From Castellaniella denitrificans (GTDB lineage: Bacteria; Pseudomonadota; Gammaproteobacteria; Burkholderiales; Burkholderiaceae_B): DNA of 64,000 nucleotides. The notes under the pieces are model-generated. The model did no database searches. It was not told the DNA's origin and saw only the letters and a list, made by a program, of their open reading frames with translations. This document shows positions 7,780 to 15,302 of the stretch, one piece after another. The stretch lies in contig NZ_JBHSEZ010000009.1 in assembly GCF_042653765.1 (NCBI RefSeq), forward strand, positions 1-64,000. Direction: 5' to 3'. The translations under genes and the position numbers were made by a program. Position 1 is the stretch's first letter. Each line of letters starts with the position of its first letter.

Positions 7780-8667
7780 ATGATCCGTGAGCTGAAGACC
7801 CTCATCGCCGTAGCGCGGGAAGGCACATTTGCCGCTGCCGGCAACAGGATCGGACTGACGCAGGCTGCCGTCAGCGCCCAGATGCGTCGTCTCGAGGCCG
7901 AACTGGGTTTTGCGCTGTTCGATCGCGTCGGTCGGGCCGCCAAGCTCAACAAGGCGGGTCAGCGGACACTGGCCCAGGCGCAGGAGCTGATCCGGCTCTA
8001 CGGTGCGCTGGGCGCCGCGCCCGTCGGCCAGCCTGACGGCATTCTGGTGAACATCGGCGCGATCGCTTCCCTGCAAAGCTCGGTGCTGCCGGACGCGCTG
8101 GCGAAGTTCCATCGGCAATACCCGGGGTGCCGCACCCGCGTGATTCCTGGTTTGTCGATCGAGCTGGTGGATCTGGTCGATGCCGGTGAGATCGACGTGG
8201 CGGCGGTCATCCGCCCTTCGTTTGCGCTGCATAGCGACCTGAGCTGGACCGTGCTGGCACATGAACCCTTTCGGCTGATCGTGCCGCGTGACGTGCCCGG
8301 CGAGGGCTGGGTCGAGTTGCTGGCCAGCCAGCCGTTCATCCGCTATGACCGGGCATCGTTCGGCGGTAGGCAGGTAGGCCGATTCCTGCGGGACCTGAAT
8401 CTCGCCCCGCGAGAGGTGTGCGAAGCGGATGATCTGGAGGTCATCGCCAAACTGGTGGCCCATGGTGTGGGTGTGGCGCTCGTGCCGGAAACCGCCGCGC
8501 AGCGGCGCTGGCCCGCCGCGGTGCGTGCCATTGACCTGGGCAGGCAGACCTTTCATCGCGATGTTGGTCTGGTCCATCGGGCGCCCCGGCACCTGAAGGA
8601 TCCGGTGAAGACGTTGGTGCGCATGCTGGCGGCGCAGGTCGGCGGCGCACGAACGTCGACGGTGTGA
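7780..8667 (+). CDS. LysR-family transcriptional regulator
   Basis: The 295-residue LysR regulator begins MIRELKTLIAVAREGTFAAAG and has a standard N-terminal helix-turn-helix (to about residue 60) and an effector-binding C-terminal domain. It stands divergent to the SDR-RraA pair and directly upstream of the dehydratase-cyclase-Rid-TRAP genes. It is therefore the best candidate for the local regulator of both arms. AT-rich palindromes flank it on both sides. The start ATG 7780 overlaps no neighbour. The inducer is unknown and is presumably the TRAP substrate or a product of the pathway. Confidence 0.93.
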   Translation: MIRELKTLIAVAREGTFAAAGNRIGLTQAAVSAQMRRLEAELGFALFDRVGRAAKLNKAGQRTLAQAQELIRLYGALGAAPVGQPDGILVNIGAIASLQSSVLPDALAKFHRQYPGCRTRVIPGLSIELVDLVDAGEIDVAAVIRPSFALHSDLSWTVLAHEPFRLIVPRDVPGEGWVELLASQPFIRYDRASFGGRQVGRFLRDLNLAPREVCEADDLEVIAKLVAHGVGVALVPETAAQRRWPAAVRAIDLGRQTFHRDVGLVHRAPRHLKDPVKTLVRMLAAQVGGARTSTV

Positions 8668-8686
8668 CGCCCGAATCTGCGCGTTC

Positions 8687-8726
8687 ATAATATTCATTTT
8701 TATAATGAAACTACATCCAATATTAT
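8687..8726. promoter_or_regulatory. Nested AT-rich palindromes upstream of the dehydratase operon
   Basis: ATAATATT (8687-8694) is repeated inverted as AATATTAT (8719-8726). Inside lies TTCAT-N7-ATGAA (8693-8709), which fits the loose T-N11-A dyad of LysR boxes. The region is far more AT-rich than the coding sequence on either side. It is a likely promoter/operator for the genes at 8789-14464. Confidence 0.5.
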
Positions 8727-8788
8727 AATTTTACTTTAACTGGCCGTCCGGTGAAACTTTGCATGTCCCCTGATATGTGGAGTTCTTG

Positions 8789-9781
8789 ATGACCTCGGAA
8801 TATTTCGAACCGGATGCCAAGCTGATCGCCGAAGCGCGTCAGCGGATCGCCGACCGCGCCGTACGCACCCCCTTGCTGGAATCGCCCAAGCTGAACAGCA
8901 GCCTGGGCGCCCGTATTCTCTTCAAGCCGGAAAATCTTCAGCGGGCCGGCTCGTTCAAGTTCCGCGGCGCGTTGAACCGCGCCCTGCAGTTGACGACGGC
9001 GCAACGCGCGGGCGGCCTGGTCGCCTGGTCCTCCGGCAATCATGGGCTGGCCCTGTCCTATGTAGCGCGGGAACTGGGCATCAAGGCGACGGTCTTGATG
9101 CCGCAGGAAGCGCCCAAGACCAAGATCGAGGGCGTGCGCGCCAATGGCGCCACCGTGCGGCTGTACGACAAGACCCGGGAAGTGCGTGAAGAGATCGGTG
9201 CGCGGATCGCCGAGGAAACGGGGGCAGTGATCGTGCCGCCTTACGACGATCCCTACGTGATGACCGGCCAATCGACTGTGGGCGCCGAGTTTGCCGAGCA
9301 GGCTGCCGAATTGGGCTTGGGCCTGGATGCCGCCCTGTTTTCCTGCTCGGGTGCCGGCTTGGTGTCCGGTGCGGCCTGCGGTGTGCATGCCGTGACGCCC
9401 TATACCGCCATTTACAGCGTGGAGCCCATGCATTACGACGGCCTAGCGCGGTCGCTGCAGGCCGGTGCGCCTGTGAAGGCGCCGGCCGACGTGGCTTCGA
9501 TCTGCGATGCGCTGCTGGTGGTCACGCCCGGCAAGCTCACTTTTCCTGTGTGCCAGCGGCATCTGGCGGGCGGCTTGTCGGTTACCGATGCCGAGCTCAA
9601 GGATGCCATCCGTTTCGTCTACCGTGAACTGAAGCTGGTGGTCGAACCGGGCGGTGCCGCGCCACTGGCCGCCATTCTCGCTGGCAAGTTCGACGTTGCG
9701 GGCAAGACGGTGGGTCTTCTGTTGAGCGGCGGCAATGTCGATGCGGAGAAATTCGCTCAATACATCACCGAAACCCCCTGA
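8789..9781 (+). CDS. PLP-dependent threonine/serine or hydroxyaspartate dehydratase-like enzyme
   Basis: This 330-residue fold-type II PLP enzyme is related to threonine dehydratase, serine racemase and threo-3-hydroxyaspartate ammonia-lyase. The PLP lysine motif SFKFRGALNRA lies near residue 54, SSGNHGLAL near residue 80, and the phosphate-binding loop reads SCSGAGLVSG near residue 187, instead of the common SGGGGL type. It has no C-terminal ACT domain, so it is a catabolic, non-allosteric type. The product would be a keto acid plus ammonia via an enamine. ATG 8789 has GTGGAG six bases upstream; the GTG at 8777 is less likely. It leads an operon with the cyclase and Rid genes. Confidence 0.85.
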   Translation: MTSEYFEPDAKLIAEARQRIADRAVRTPLLESPKLNSSLGARILFKPENLQRAGSFKFRGALNRALQLTTAQRAGGLVAWSSGNHGLALSYVARELGIKATVLMPQEAPKTKIEGVRANGATVRLYDKTREVREEIGARIAEETGAVIVPPYDDPYVMTGQSTVGAEFAEQAAELGLGLDAALFSCSGAGLVSGAACGVHAVTPYTAIYSVEPMHYDGLARSLQAGAPVKAPADVASICDALLVVTPGKLTFPVCQRHLAGGLSVTDAELKDAIRFVYRELKLVVEPGGAAPLAAILAGKFDVAGKTVGLLLSGGNVDAEKFAQYITETP

Positions 9782-9798
9782 AGGCCGGAGACATTGCG

Positions 9799-10866
9799 AT
9801 GCTGGATTACAAGAATGGGAAGGGCAGGATCGTTGCGCAGACGATCGAGAATTTCATGACACTGGATCTGACCGGCGTCGGTCTGATCGGTAAGCTGTAC
9901 GAGGCCCAGCAATTCCGCCAGCCGGGCCCGGCCTGCATGATGGCTGCCGAGAAGATCGTCGAGCGCGTGCGTGAGCACGGCGGTCCTGTCGTGATCGCCA
10001 CCGGCTTTCCCGAAGGAGCCGGTGTGCCGGAAACCGATGGACTGATCGGAGCGGCCTTCATCGCCCGTGCCTTGTTCCTGGGACTGGGCATCGAGACCGT
10101 GATCCTCACCGATGAGGACTGGCTGGCTGCGCTGGAAGGCACTTGCCGAGGCGCCGGGCTTGCGCCGCTGCCCTTCCCCGTGGACGGCGTCATCCGCCCG
10201 GTGGAATTCATCCGCCCTGTCTATCTGCGCAGCACGCCCAAGGATGATGCGGGCTGCCGCGCGGTGACCGATGCGCTGCTGGACGTGACCCGGCCTTCCC
10301 TGGTGATCTCGATCGAGCGGCCGGGCGCCAATGATAACGGTCTGTACCATGGCCTGGGCGGGCGCCCGCTGGACGGCATGGTCGCCGATTACGACCAGTT
10401 CTTCCGCCGCGCCAAGGCCGAGCAGGTGCCCTTCATTGCGATCGGCGACGGCGGCAACGAATTGGGCATGGGCGTGATCGCTGAGGAGCTCAAGACCTTT
10501 TCGCCCAAGGCCAGGGACTCGGGCCATCCCGGACGCGGTGGCGTCGCCTCCGCCACGGCGGCCGACCTGTTGATCGTGTCCAACGTCTCGAACTGGGGCG
10601 CGACCGGCCTGGTGGCGGCCTTGTCCGCCTATCTGGAAAAGCCTTCGATCTTCCATGATGGTGCGCTCGAACGGCGCTGCATCGAACAGTGTGTGTCCTT
10701 TGGCGGCGTGGATGGCATGTTCATGGGCCCCGAACCCGCCGTCGACGGCATTTCGGCTGGCGAGTGGGAGGGGCTGGTGAATGCCTTGCGCAATACGCTG
10801 GACCGCCTGGCGGGCCGCGTCATTGGCTGGAAGGGCGACAGCGGCGACTGGCGCCAACTGAAATAA
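9799..10866 (+). CDS. D-glutamate-cyclase-like protein (DUF4392)
   Basis: The 355-residue protein resembles the DUF4392/glutamate cyclase domain, whose characterised mitochondrial member converts D-glutamate to 5-oxo-D-proline. Family-like segments are SIERPGANDNGLYHGLGG near residue 170 and IGDGGNELGMG near residue 215, plus a C-terminal SNWGATGL motif. It lies 17 bases after the dehydratase stop and 11 before the Rid gene, so all three are one transcript. The context suggests it acts on a dicarboxylic amino-acid analogue released by or feeding the dehydratase. The true substrate is not known, and the family assignment is from remembered motifs. Confidence 0.75.
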   Translation: MLDYKNGKGRIVAQTIENFMTLDLTGVGLIGKLYEAQQFRQPGPACMMAAEKIVERVREHGGPVVIATGFPEGAGVPETDGLIGAAFIARALFLGLGIETVILTDEDWLAALEGTCRGAGLAPLPFPVDGVIRPVEFIRPVYLRSTPKDDAGCRAVTDALLDVTRPSLVISIERPGANDNGLYHGLGGRPLDGMVADYDQFFRRAKAEQVPFIAIGDGGNELGMGVIAEELKTFSPKARDSGHPGRGGVASATAADLLIVSNVSNWGATGLVAALSAYLEKPSIFHDGALERRCIEQCVSFGGVDGMFMGPEPAVDGISAGEWEGLVNALRNTLDRLAGRVIGWKGDSGDWRQLK

Positions 10867-10877
10867 AGGAGGCATCA

Positions 10878-11342
10878 ATGGGAATCGTCGATCAACGCCT
10901 GGCCGATCTGGGGTTCGAATTGCCCCCGGCCAATCCGCCGCAGGGCAATTACCTGCCCTTCGTGCGCACGGGCAATCTCGTGTTCGTGGCGGGGCAGGGG
11001 CCGCGTCGCGCGGGGGAGTTGATCCATCGAGGCATCGTCGGTGCCGACCTGGATCTGGAAGAAGGCCAGAAGGCCGCCCGTCTTTGCGTGCTCAATGTGC
11101 TGGCGCAGCTACGCCTGGCTTGCAATGGCGATCTGGACCGTATCGTACGCATGGTCAGGCTGGCGGGGCTGGTACGCTGTACGGCCGATTTTGGCGACCA
11201 GGCCAAGGTGCTCAATGCCGCGTCGGACCTGATCTGCGATGTGCTGGGTGCGGCAGGCCCGCACGCGCGCATCGCTTCGGGCACGCATGCCTTGCCTTCG
11301 GGCATGGCCGTGGAAATCGAAGCGATCGCTGAAATTGCGTAA
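10878..11342 (+). CDS. Rid-family (YjgF/UK114-like) enamine/imine deaminase
   Basis: This 154-residue Rid-superfamily protein is longer than archetypal RidA (about 128 residues) and fits the chorismate-mutase-like subgroup. Rid proteins hydrolyse reactive enamine/imine products of PLP dehydratases, which fits its place two genes downstream of one. The C-terminal segment ends VEIEAIAEIA. Aligned on it, the arginine equivalent to the RidA catalytic Arg appears retained (about residue 131, in HARIASG). A strong AAAGGAGG Shine-Dalgarno precedes ATG 10878. Tandem hairpins separate it from the TRAP genes. Confidence 0.88.
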   Translation: MGIVDQRLADLGFELPPANPPQGNYLPFVRTGNLVFVAGQGPRRAGELIHRGIVGADLDLEEGQKAARLCVLNVLAQLRLACNGDLDRIVRMVRLAGLVRCTADFGDQAKVLNAASDLICDVLGAAGPHARIASGTHALPSGMAVEIEAIAEIA

Positions 11343-11350
11343 GCCATGAG

Positions 11351-11393
11351 CCCCGCGTAGCGGGGTCGCGAAAAGCCCCCCTGGTCGGGGGGC
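11351..11393 (+). terminator. Tandem GC hairpins between the Rid and TRAP genes
   Basis: Two adjacent perfect hairpins are present. CCCCGC/GCGGGG (11351-11356 with 11360-11365) has a 3-base loop. GCCCCCC/GGGGGGC (11375-11381 with 11387-11393) has a 5-base loop. Neither has a T-run, so partial attenuation or mRNA stabilisation is as likely as termination. They may lower or raise binding-protein expression relative to the enzymes. Confidence 0.45.
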
Positions 11394-11410
11394 AACACAA
11401 GGAGACAAGC

Positions 11411-12457
11411 ATGAAGAAGATGGTGATTGGGGCACTGCTGGCCGCCTGCGCAACAGCCGCCATGGCGGCCCTGGAGTTGCCGAAGGATCATTTCAAGGTC
11501 ATCGGGATCACGTCGACGATTCCGGCTGCGATCTATGATGAAAAGCCTTTCTGGACCGAAACCCTGCCGAAGGATTCGGGCGGTCAACTGACGGCCGACC
11601 TGACGCCGATCGAGCAGATGGGCCTGGACGACCAGTCGATGCTGCGGCTGATGAAGATGGGTGTGATGGATTTTGCCGGCATGGACATCACGCGAATGGC
11701 TGGGGACGACCCCCGCTTCGAGGCCTGCGATCTGGCTGGGACCTTGCCGGATGTGGATCAGGCGCGCAAGGCCTGCAACGCCTACAAGGATGTGCTGCGC
11801 GAGCGCATGGAAAAGAACTGGAACAGCAGGCTGCTGGCCATCGGCGCCAGCACGCCTCAGGTCTTCTGGTGCCGGGACGACGTGAAGTCGCTGGCCGAAC
11901 TCAAGGGCAAGAAAATCCGTGTGTTCAACAACACGCTGCGGGACTTCATTTCCGGCCTGGGCGCGACTTCCGTGTCGATCGCCTTTTCGGAAGTCGTGCC
12001 GGCCCTGAACAATGGGGTGGTGGATTGCGCCGTGACGGGCACCCTGTCGGGCAACACGGCCGGCTTGCCGGAAGTGACGAAGTCGATCCTCATGCTGCCG
12101 CTGGGTTGGAGCTTCAATGCCGTGGCTGTGAACAAGAAGCGCTGGGACGCCCTGCCCGAAGCCACACGCCAATTCCTGACGAACGAATTTGCGGCCTACG
12201 AGGACAAGATGTGGGGCACGCTGCATGCGAGCATCGAGCAGGCGGCATTGTGCAATACCTCGGCGTCGGGTTGCACCATGGGCAAGCCGGCAAAAGTGAT
12301 CTTGAACCCGGCTTCGGCAGCGGATCTTGAATTGGCTCGCAAGATTGTGGCCGACAGCGTGCTGCCCGGTTGGGCTCGACGCTGCGGCGCGGATTGCGTC
12401 ACCGAGTGGAATGCCCGTATCGGCAAGGTCACTGGTCATTCGATCACCCTGAAGTAA
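11411..12457 (+). CDS. TRAP transporter periplasmic solute-binding protein
   Basis: DctP-type binding protein (348 residues) of a tripartite ATP-independent periplasmic transporter, which imports small organic acids with a sodium or proton gradient. The signal peptide (MKKMVIGALLAACATAAMA) would be cleaved after about residue 19. The conserved region LAELKGKKIRVFNN near residue 160 contains the carboxylate-binding arginine typical of DctP. Several cysteine pairs near the C-terminus are less usual and may form disulfides. It is followed by DctQ and DctM subunits, making a complete system. The ligand is unknown but is probably the substrate of the upstream enzymes. Confidence 0.9.
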   Translation: MKKMVIGALLAACATAAMAALELPKDHFKVIGITSTIPAAIYDEKPFWTETLPKDSGGQLTADLTPIEQMGLDDQSMLRLMKMGVMDFAGMDITRMAGDDPRFEACDLAGTLPDVDQARKACNAYKDVLRERMEKNWNSRLLAIGASTPQVFWCRDDVKSLAELKGKKIRVFNNTLRDFISGLGATSVSIAFSEVVPALNNGVVDCAVTGTLSGNTAGLPEVTKSILMLPLGWSFNAVAVNKKRWDALPEATRQFLTNEFAAYEDKMWGTLHASIEQAALCNTSASGCTMGKPAKVILNPASAADLELARKIVADSVLPGWARRCGADCVTEWNARIGKVTGHSITLK

Positions 12458-12530
12458 TGTAATCCACGCCATCCGGCCTGGGCGCCTGGCGCGTCCGGAT
12501 CGGGTACGCACATGAAACAGGAGTCATTTA

Positions 12531-13184
12531 ATGACGCATGCGACTTCCCCACTGAACGGTCCCGCCGGGGGCGGCTCCGGCGGCATGGCGCGCCTGTTCA
12601 GCGCCATAAGCATGATCGCCCGATTCGGCCTCTGGCTGGGCGGTGGCATCATCACCCTGGCCGCCTTGCTGATTGGCTGCGACGTGACGCTGCGTGTCGT
12701 CCTGGGCTATGCCATTGACGGGACGGATGAACTGGCGCGTTTCGCCCTTGCGATCTCCACCACCTGGGCGCTGGCGGGGGCGCTGCTCGATCGCGCGCAT
12801 ATCCGCGTCGACACCGCCTACGCGCGGTTTCCCGGCACGATGCGCCTTGCGATGGACTTGGCGGGATTGGTGGCGTTCTTCCTCGTGTTCGCGCTGATCT
12901 TCTATTACGGCCTGGGTCTTGTTGGAGAATCCTGGGCTAATCAGACGCGATCGCCGTCCGCCCTGCAGGTTCCCATGGTCATTCCCCAGGCGGTCTGGCT
13001 ATTGGGAATCACCATTTTTCTGGTTGCCGATCTGGTGCTGTTCGCCATGGCCCTGAAGCTGATTTTTTCGGGTCGGTCGGATGCCGCTAGCGCGCTGATC
13101 GGCATGAAGTCCGCTGAAGAAGAGGTCCAGGAGGAGCTCGATGCCGCGGATGCCGCCGCCCTTCACGAAAGGACCGGATCATGA
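12531..13184 (+). CDS. TRAP transporter small permease (DctQ type)
   Basis: The 217-residue protein has four predicted membrane helices, matching the DctQ subunit that joins the large permease in the inner membrane. The DctQ-type feature GTDELARFALAISTTWALAGALL near residue 63-85 (a charged residue in the second helix region) is recognisable. The N-terminal 25 residues are Gly-rich and cytoplasmic. The ACAGGAG upstream supports ATG 12531. Its stop overlaps the DctM start in ATGA (13181-13184), so translation is coupled. A charged C-terminal tail (EEEVQEELD) is visible. Confidence 0.88.
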   Translation: MTHATSPLNGPAGGGSGGMARLFSAISMIARFGLWLGGGIITLAALLIGCDVTLRVVLGYAIDGTDELARFALAISTTWALAGALLDRAHIRVDTAYARFPGTMRLAMDLAGLVAFFLVFALIFYYGLGLVGESWANQTRSPSALQVPMVIPQAVWLLGITIFLVADLVLFAMALKLIFSGRSDAASALIGMKSAEEEVQEELDAADAAALHERTGS

Positions 13185-14464
13185 TATTCACCTCGCTCGG
13201 AAGCCTGCTCGGCTTTCTGTTTCTGGGTATCCCCGTGGCCGCGACGCTGGCCCTGGTGGGGCTCATTCTGTCCGGCACGTTTTCGCCACTGCCCTTGCAT
13301 TACGCGCTGGCCGAGATTACCTGGACGGTATCCAACAACTTTCTGCTGATCGCGATTCCGTTGTTCGTCCTGCTCGGTGAACTGCTGCTGCGTTCGGGGC
13401 TCGCTTCGCGCATGTATTCGGCGCTGGTGCTGTGGATGCCCTGGCTGCCCGGCGGTCTGATGCACAGCAATATTGCCGCTTGCGCGATGTTCGCGGCCAC
13501 CTCGGGATCCAGCGTGGCGACGGCCGCCACGATCGGCACGGTGGCGTTGGAAGAGGTCAAGAAGAACGCCTACAACGAGCGCTTGTTCCTCGGCACGATC
13601 GCGGCCGGCGGCACGCTGGGCATCCTGATCCCCCCGTCCATTAACCTGATCCTCTACGGCGTCCTGACCGAGACCTCTATTCCGCAGCTCTATCTGGCCG
13701 GCTTGATTCCGGGCCTGGTGCTGGCCGGCCTGTTCTCGGTGGTGGTGCTGCTGCTCTGTCTGTGGCGTCCTGTCTGGGGCGGACGGTCTGTGCGCGCGTC
13801 CTGGCCGTCGCGGATGCGTGCGCTGCCGGATCTGCTGCCGCCGCTGGTGATCTTTCTGGCGGTGATCGGCACGATCTACATGGGGTGGGCCACTGCGACG
13901 GAGGCTGCCGCGCTGGGCGTGCTGACCACTTTCGTGATCGCGGCTGCGTATCGGTGCCTGACGCTGGCCGTGATCCGTCAGGCGTTCGAGGGCACAATGC
14001 GGACCTCGGCCATGATCATGGCGGTGATGATCGGCGCCTATTTTCTGAACCTCGTGTTCGGCGCGATCGGACTGCCAGTGGCCGCCAGCCGCTGGATCGG
14101 CACCTTGCGCCTGTCGCCGTTCGAACTCTTCTGCCTGATCGTAGGGTTCTATTTCGTGCTGGGCATGTTCATGGAAACCCTGTCGATGATGGTCGCCAGC
14201 GTGCCGATCATTGCGCCGATCATGACGGCGGCGGGTTTCAATCCGGTCTGGTCGGGCATCATCGTGGTGATCCTGATGGAAATCGCCCTGATCACGCCAC
14301 CTGTCGGATTGAACCTGTTCGTGGTGCAGAGCGTGCGCGGCCGGGGTGGTGTGCTCGACGTGATCGTGGGCGCCCTGCCGTTCGTCGTGGTCATGCTGCT
14401 GTTCGTGTTTCTGCTGTATGCCTTTCCGCAGATGGCGCTGATGCTGCCGCAGTTGATGCGCTGA
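13181..14464 (+). CDS. TRAP transporter large permease (DctM type)
   Basis: This 427-residue protein of about 12-13 membrane helices is the DctM subunit that carries the solute through the inner membrane. Family motifs visible include LLGELLLRSG near residue 70, a SGSSVATAATIG stretch near residue 106 and the IPPSINLILYG segment near residue 150, all conserved in DctM. The start ATG overlaps the DctQ stop by four bases. A strong terminator at 14484 ends the operon, which probably starts at the dehydratase gene or at an internal promoter before 11411. Confidence 0.92.
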   Translation: MIFTSLGSLLGFLFLGIPVAATLALVGLILSGTFSPLPLHYALAEITWTVSNNFLLIAIPLFVLLGELLLRSGLASRMYSALVLWMPWLPGGLMHSNIAACAMFAATSGSSVATAATIGTVALEEVKKNAYNERLFLGTIAAGGTLGILIPPSINLILYGVLTETSIPQLYLAGLIPGLVLAGLFSVVVLLLCLWRPVWGGRSVRASWPSRMRALPDLLPPLVIFLAVIGTIYMGWATATEAAALGVLTTFVIAAAYRCLTLAVIRQAFEGTMRTSAMIMAVMIGAYFLNLVFGAIGLPVAASRWIGTLRLSPFELFCLIVGFYFVLGMFMETLSMMVASVPIIAPIMTAAGFNPVWSGIIVVILMEIALITPPVGLNLFVVQSVRGRGGVLDVIVGALPFVVVMLLFVFLLYAFPQMALMLPQLMR

Positions 14465-14483
14465 GAGAAGTCCTCGGGAAGAA

Positions 14484-14521
14484 AATGCCACTGGCGCGCA
14501 AGCGTTCAGTGGCATTTTTTT
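14484..14521 (+). terminator. Strong intrinsic terminator after the TRAP operon
   Basis: AATGCCACTG (14484-14493) pairs perfectly with CAGTGGCATT (14507-14516) around a 13-base loop, followed by T-run 14515-14521. It also marks the right edge of the accessory block. Confidence 0.9.
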
Positions 14522-14573
14522 GATCCCGCCCGAGTGCGGGAACAGGACCTGAGGTGGTCCTGGTCGGGACGAA

Positions 14574-15140
14574 TCAGGCGCCGAAGGTCGTGAAGACCAG
14601 GTGGTTCAGCACCATCATGGCGATCTGCGCCAGTACCAGCAGCACCAGGGGAGACAGGTCCAGCCCGCCCATGCGCGGCAGCATCCGGCGGATGGGATCG
14701 AGCAGCGGCGCGGTCAGGGTGTAGAGCACCGGCATGATGGGCGACAGGGGATTGACCCAGGACAGGATGGCCTGGATCAGCGTCACCCAGACGATCACGT
14801 TGAACAGCCATTTCAGGCCGACCAGCAGGCCCGACAGGAGCAGGGGGCCGATGGCCGAGGCGGAGGGCATCAGGCCCCCCATGGCGACCAGCCAGGTCAG
14901 CAGCAGGTACAGGATCGCCGTGATCCAGCAGGCCAGGATGCTGGGCCAGTCGAAGCGGCCGCTGCCGGGGACGATCCGCCGGATCGGACCCACCAGCCAT
15001 TCCGTGGCCCGCAGGATGGCCTGGGAAAACGGGTTGAAGGGGTGCAGGCGGATGGCGAACATCCAGGCCCGCAGGATCAGGCCGATGCCGAAGAGCTGGA
15101 AAACGATGTCGATCAGGAATTGCAGGATGTCTTGGGCCAT
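14574..15140 (-). CDS. YggT-family integral membrane protein
   Basis: The 188-residue protein contains two YggT repeats, each with a pair of membrane helices. The family hallmark occurs as LHPFNPFSQ near residue 32 and again as WVNPLSPIMP near residue 128, both followed by a P-x-R/D-P-I-R-R turn (VGPIRRIVPG and LDPIRRMLPR). YggT proteins are inner-membrane proteins linked loosely to osmotic shock tolerance and cell division/plastid nucleoid functions; the exact role is uncertain. It is convergent with the TRAP operon and stands alone. The start ATG 15140 is followed at once by a hydrophobic segment. Confidence 0.92.
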   Translation of the reverse strand: MAQDILQFLIDIVFQLFGIGLILRAWMFAIRLHPFNPFSQAILRATEWLVGPIRRIVPGSGRFDWPSILACWITAILYLLLTWLVAMGGLMPSASAIGPLLLSGLLVGLKWLFNVIVWVTLIQAILSWVNPLSPIMPVLYTLTAPLLDPIRRMLPRMGGLDLSPLVLLVLAQIAMMVLNHLVFTTFGA

Positions 15141-15302
15141 GCGGTGCTCGTGGGCTGCGAAACAGAAGCGGTCATTGTCGCATCAAGCGCGCCCGTGTGG
15201 CGAATGATAGTCCGGCGGATGGAAAGGCCCGGCGGGATGCCGCCGGGCCCGGGGTGCTGCGCGCGCGTTCCCGCCCCGGAGGGCGGGAACGATGCGCCCG
15301 AT

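Noticed and set aside
5168..14464. Prophage or integrative element explanation for the accessory block
   Set aside because: No integrase, transposase, phage or conjugation genes, no tRNA at the edges and no flanking direct repeats were seen.
13163..14515. Long minus-strand frame opposite the TRAP large permease
   Set aside because: The His/Gln/Asp/Arg-rich translation is the usual antisense shadow of a membrane protein; no motif or ribosome site.
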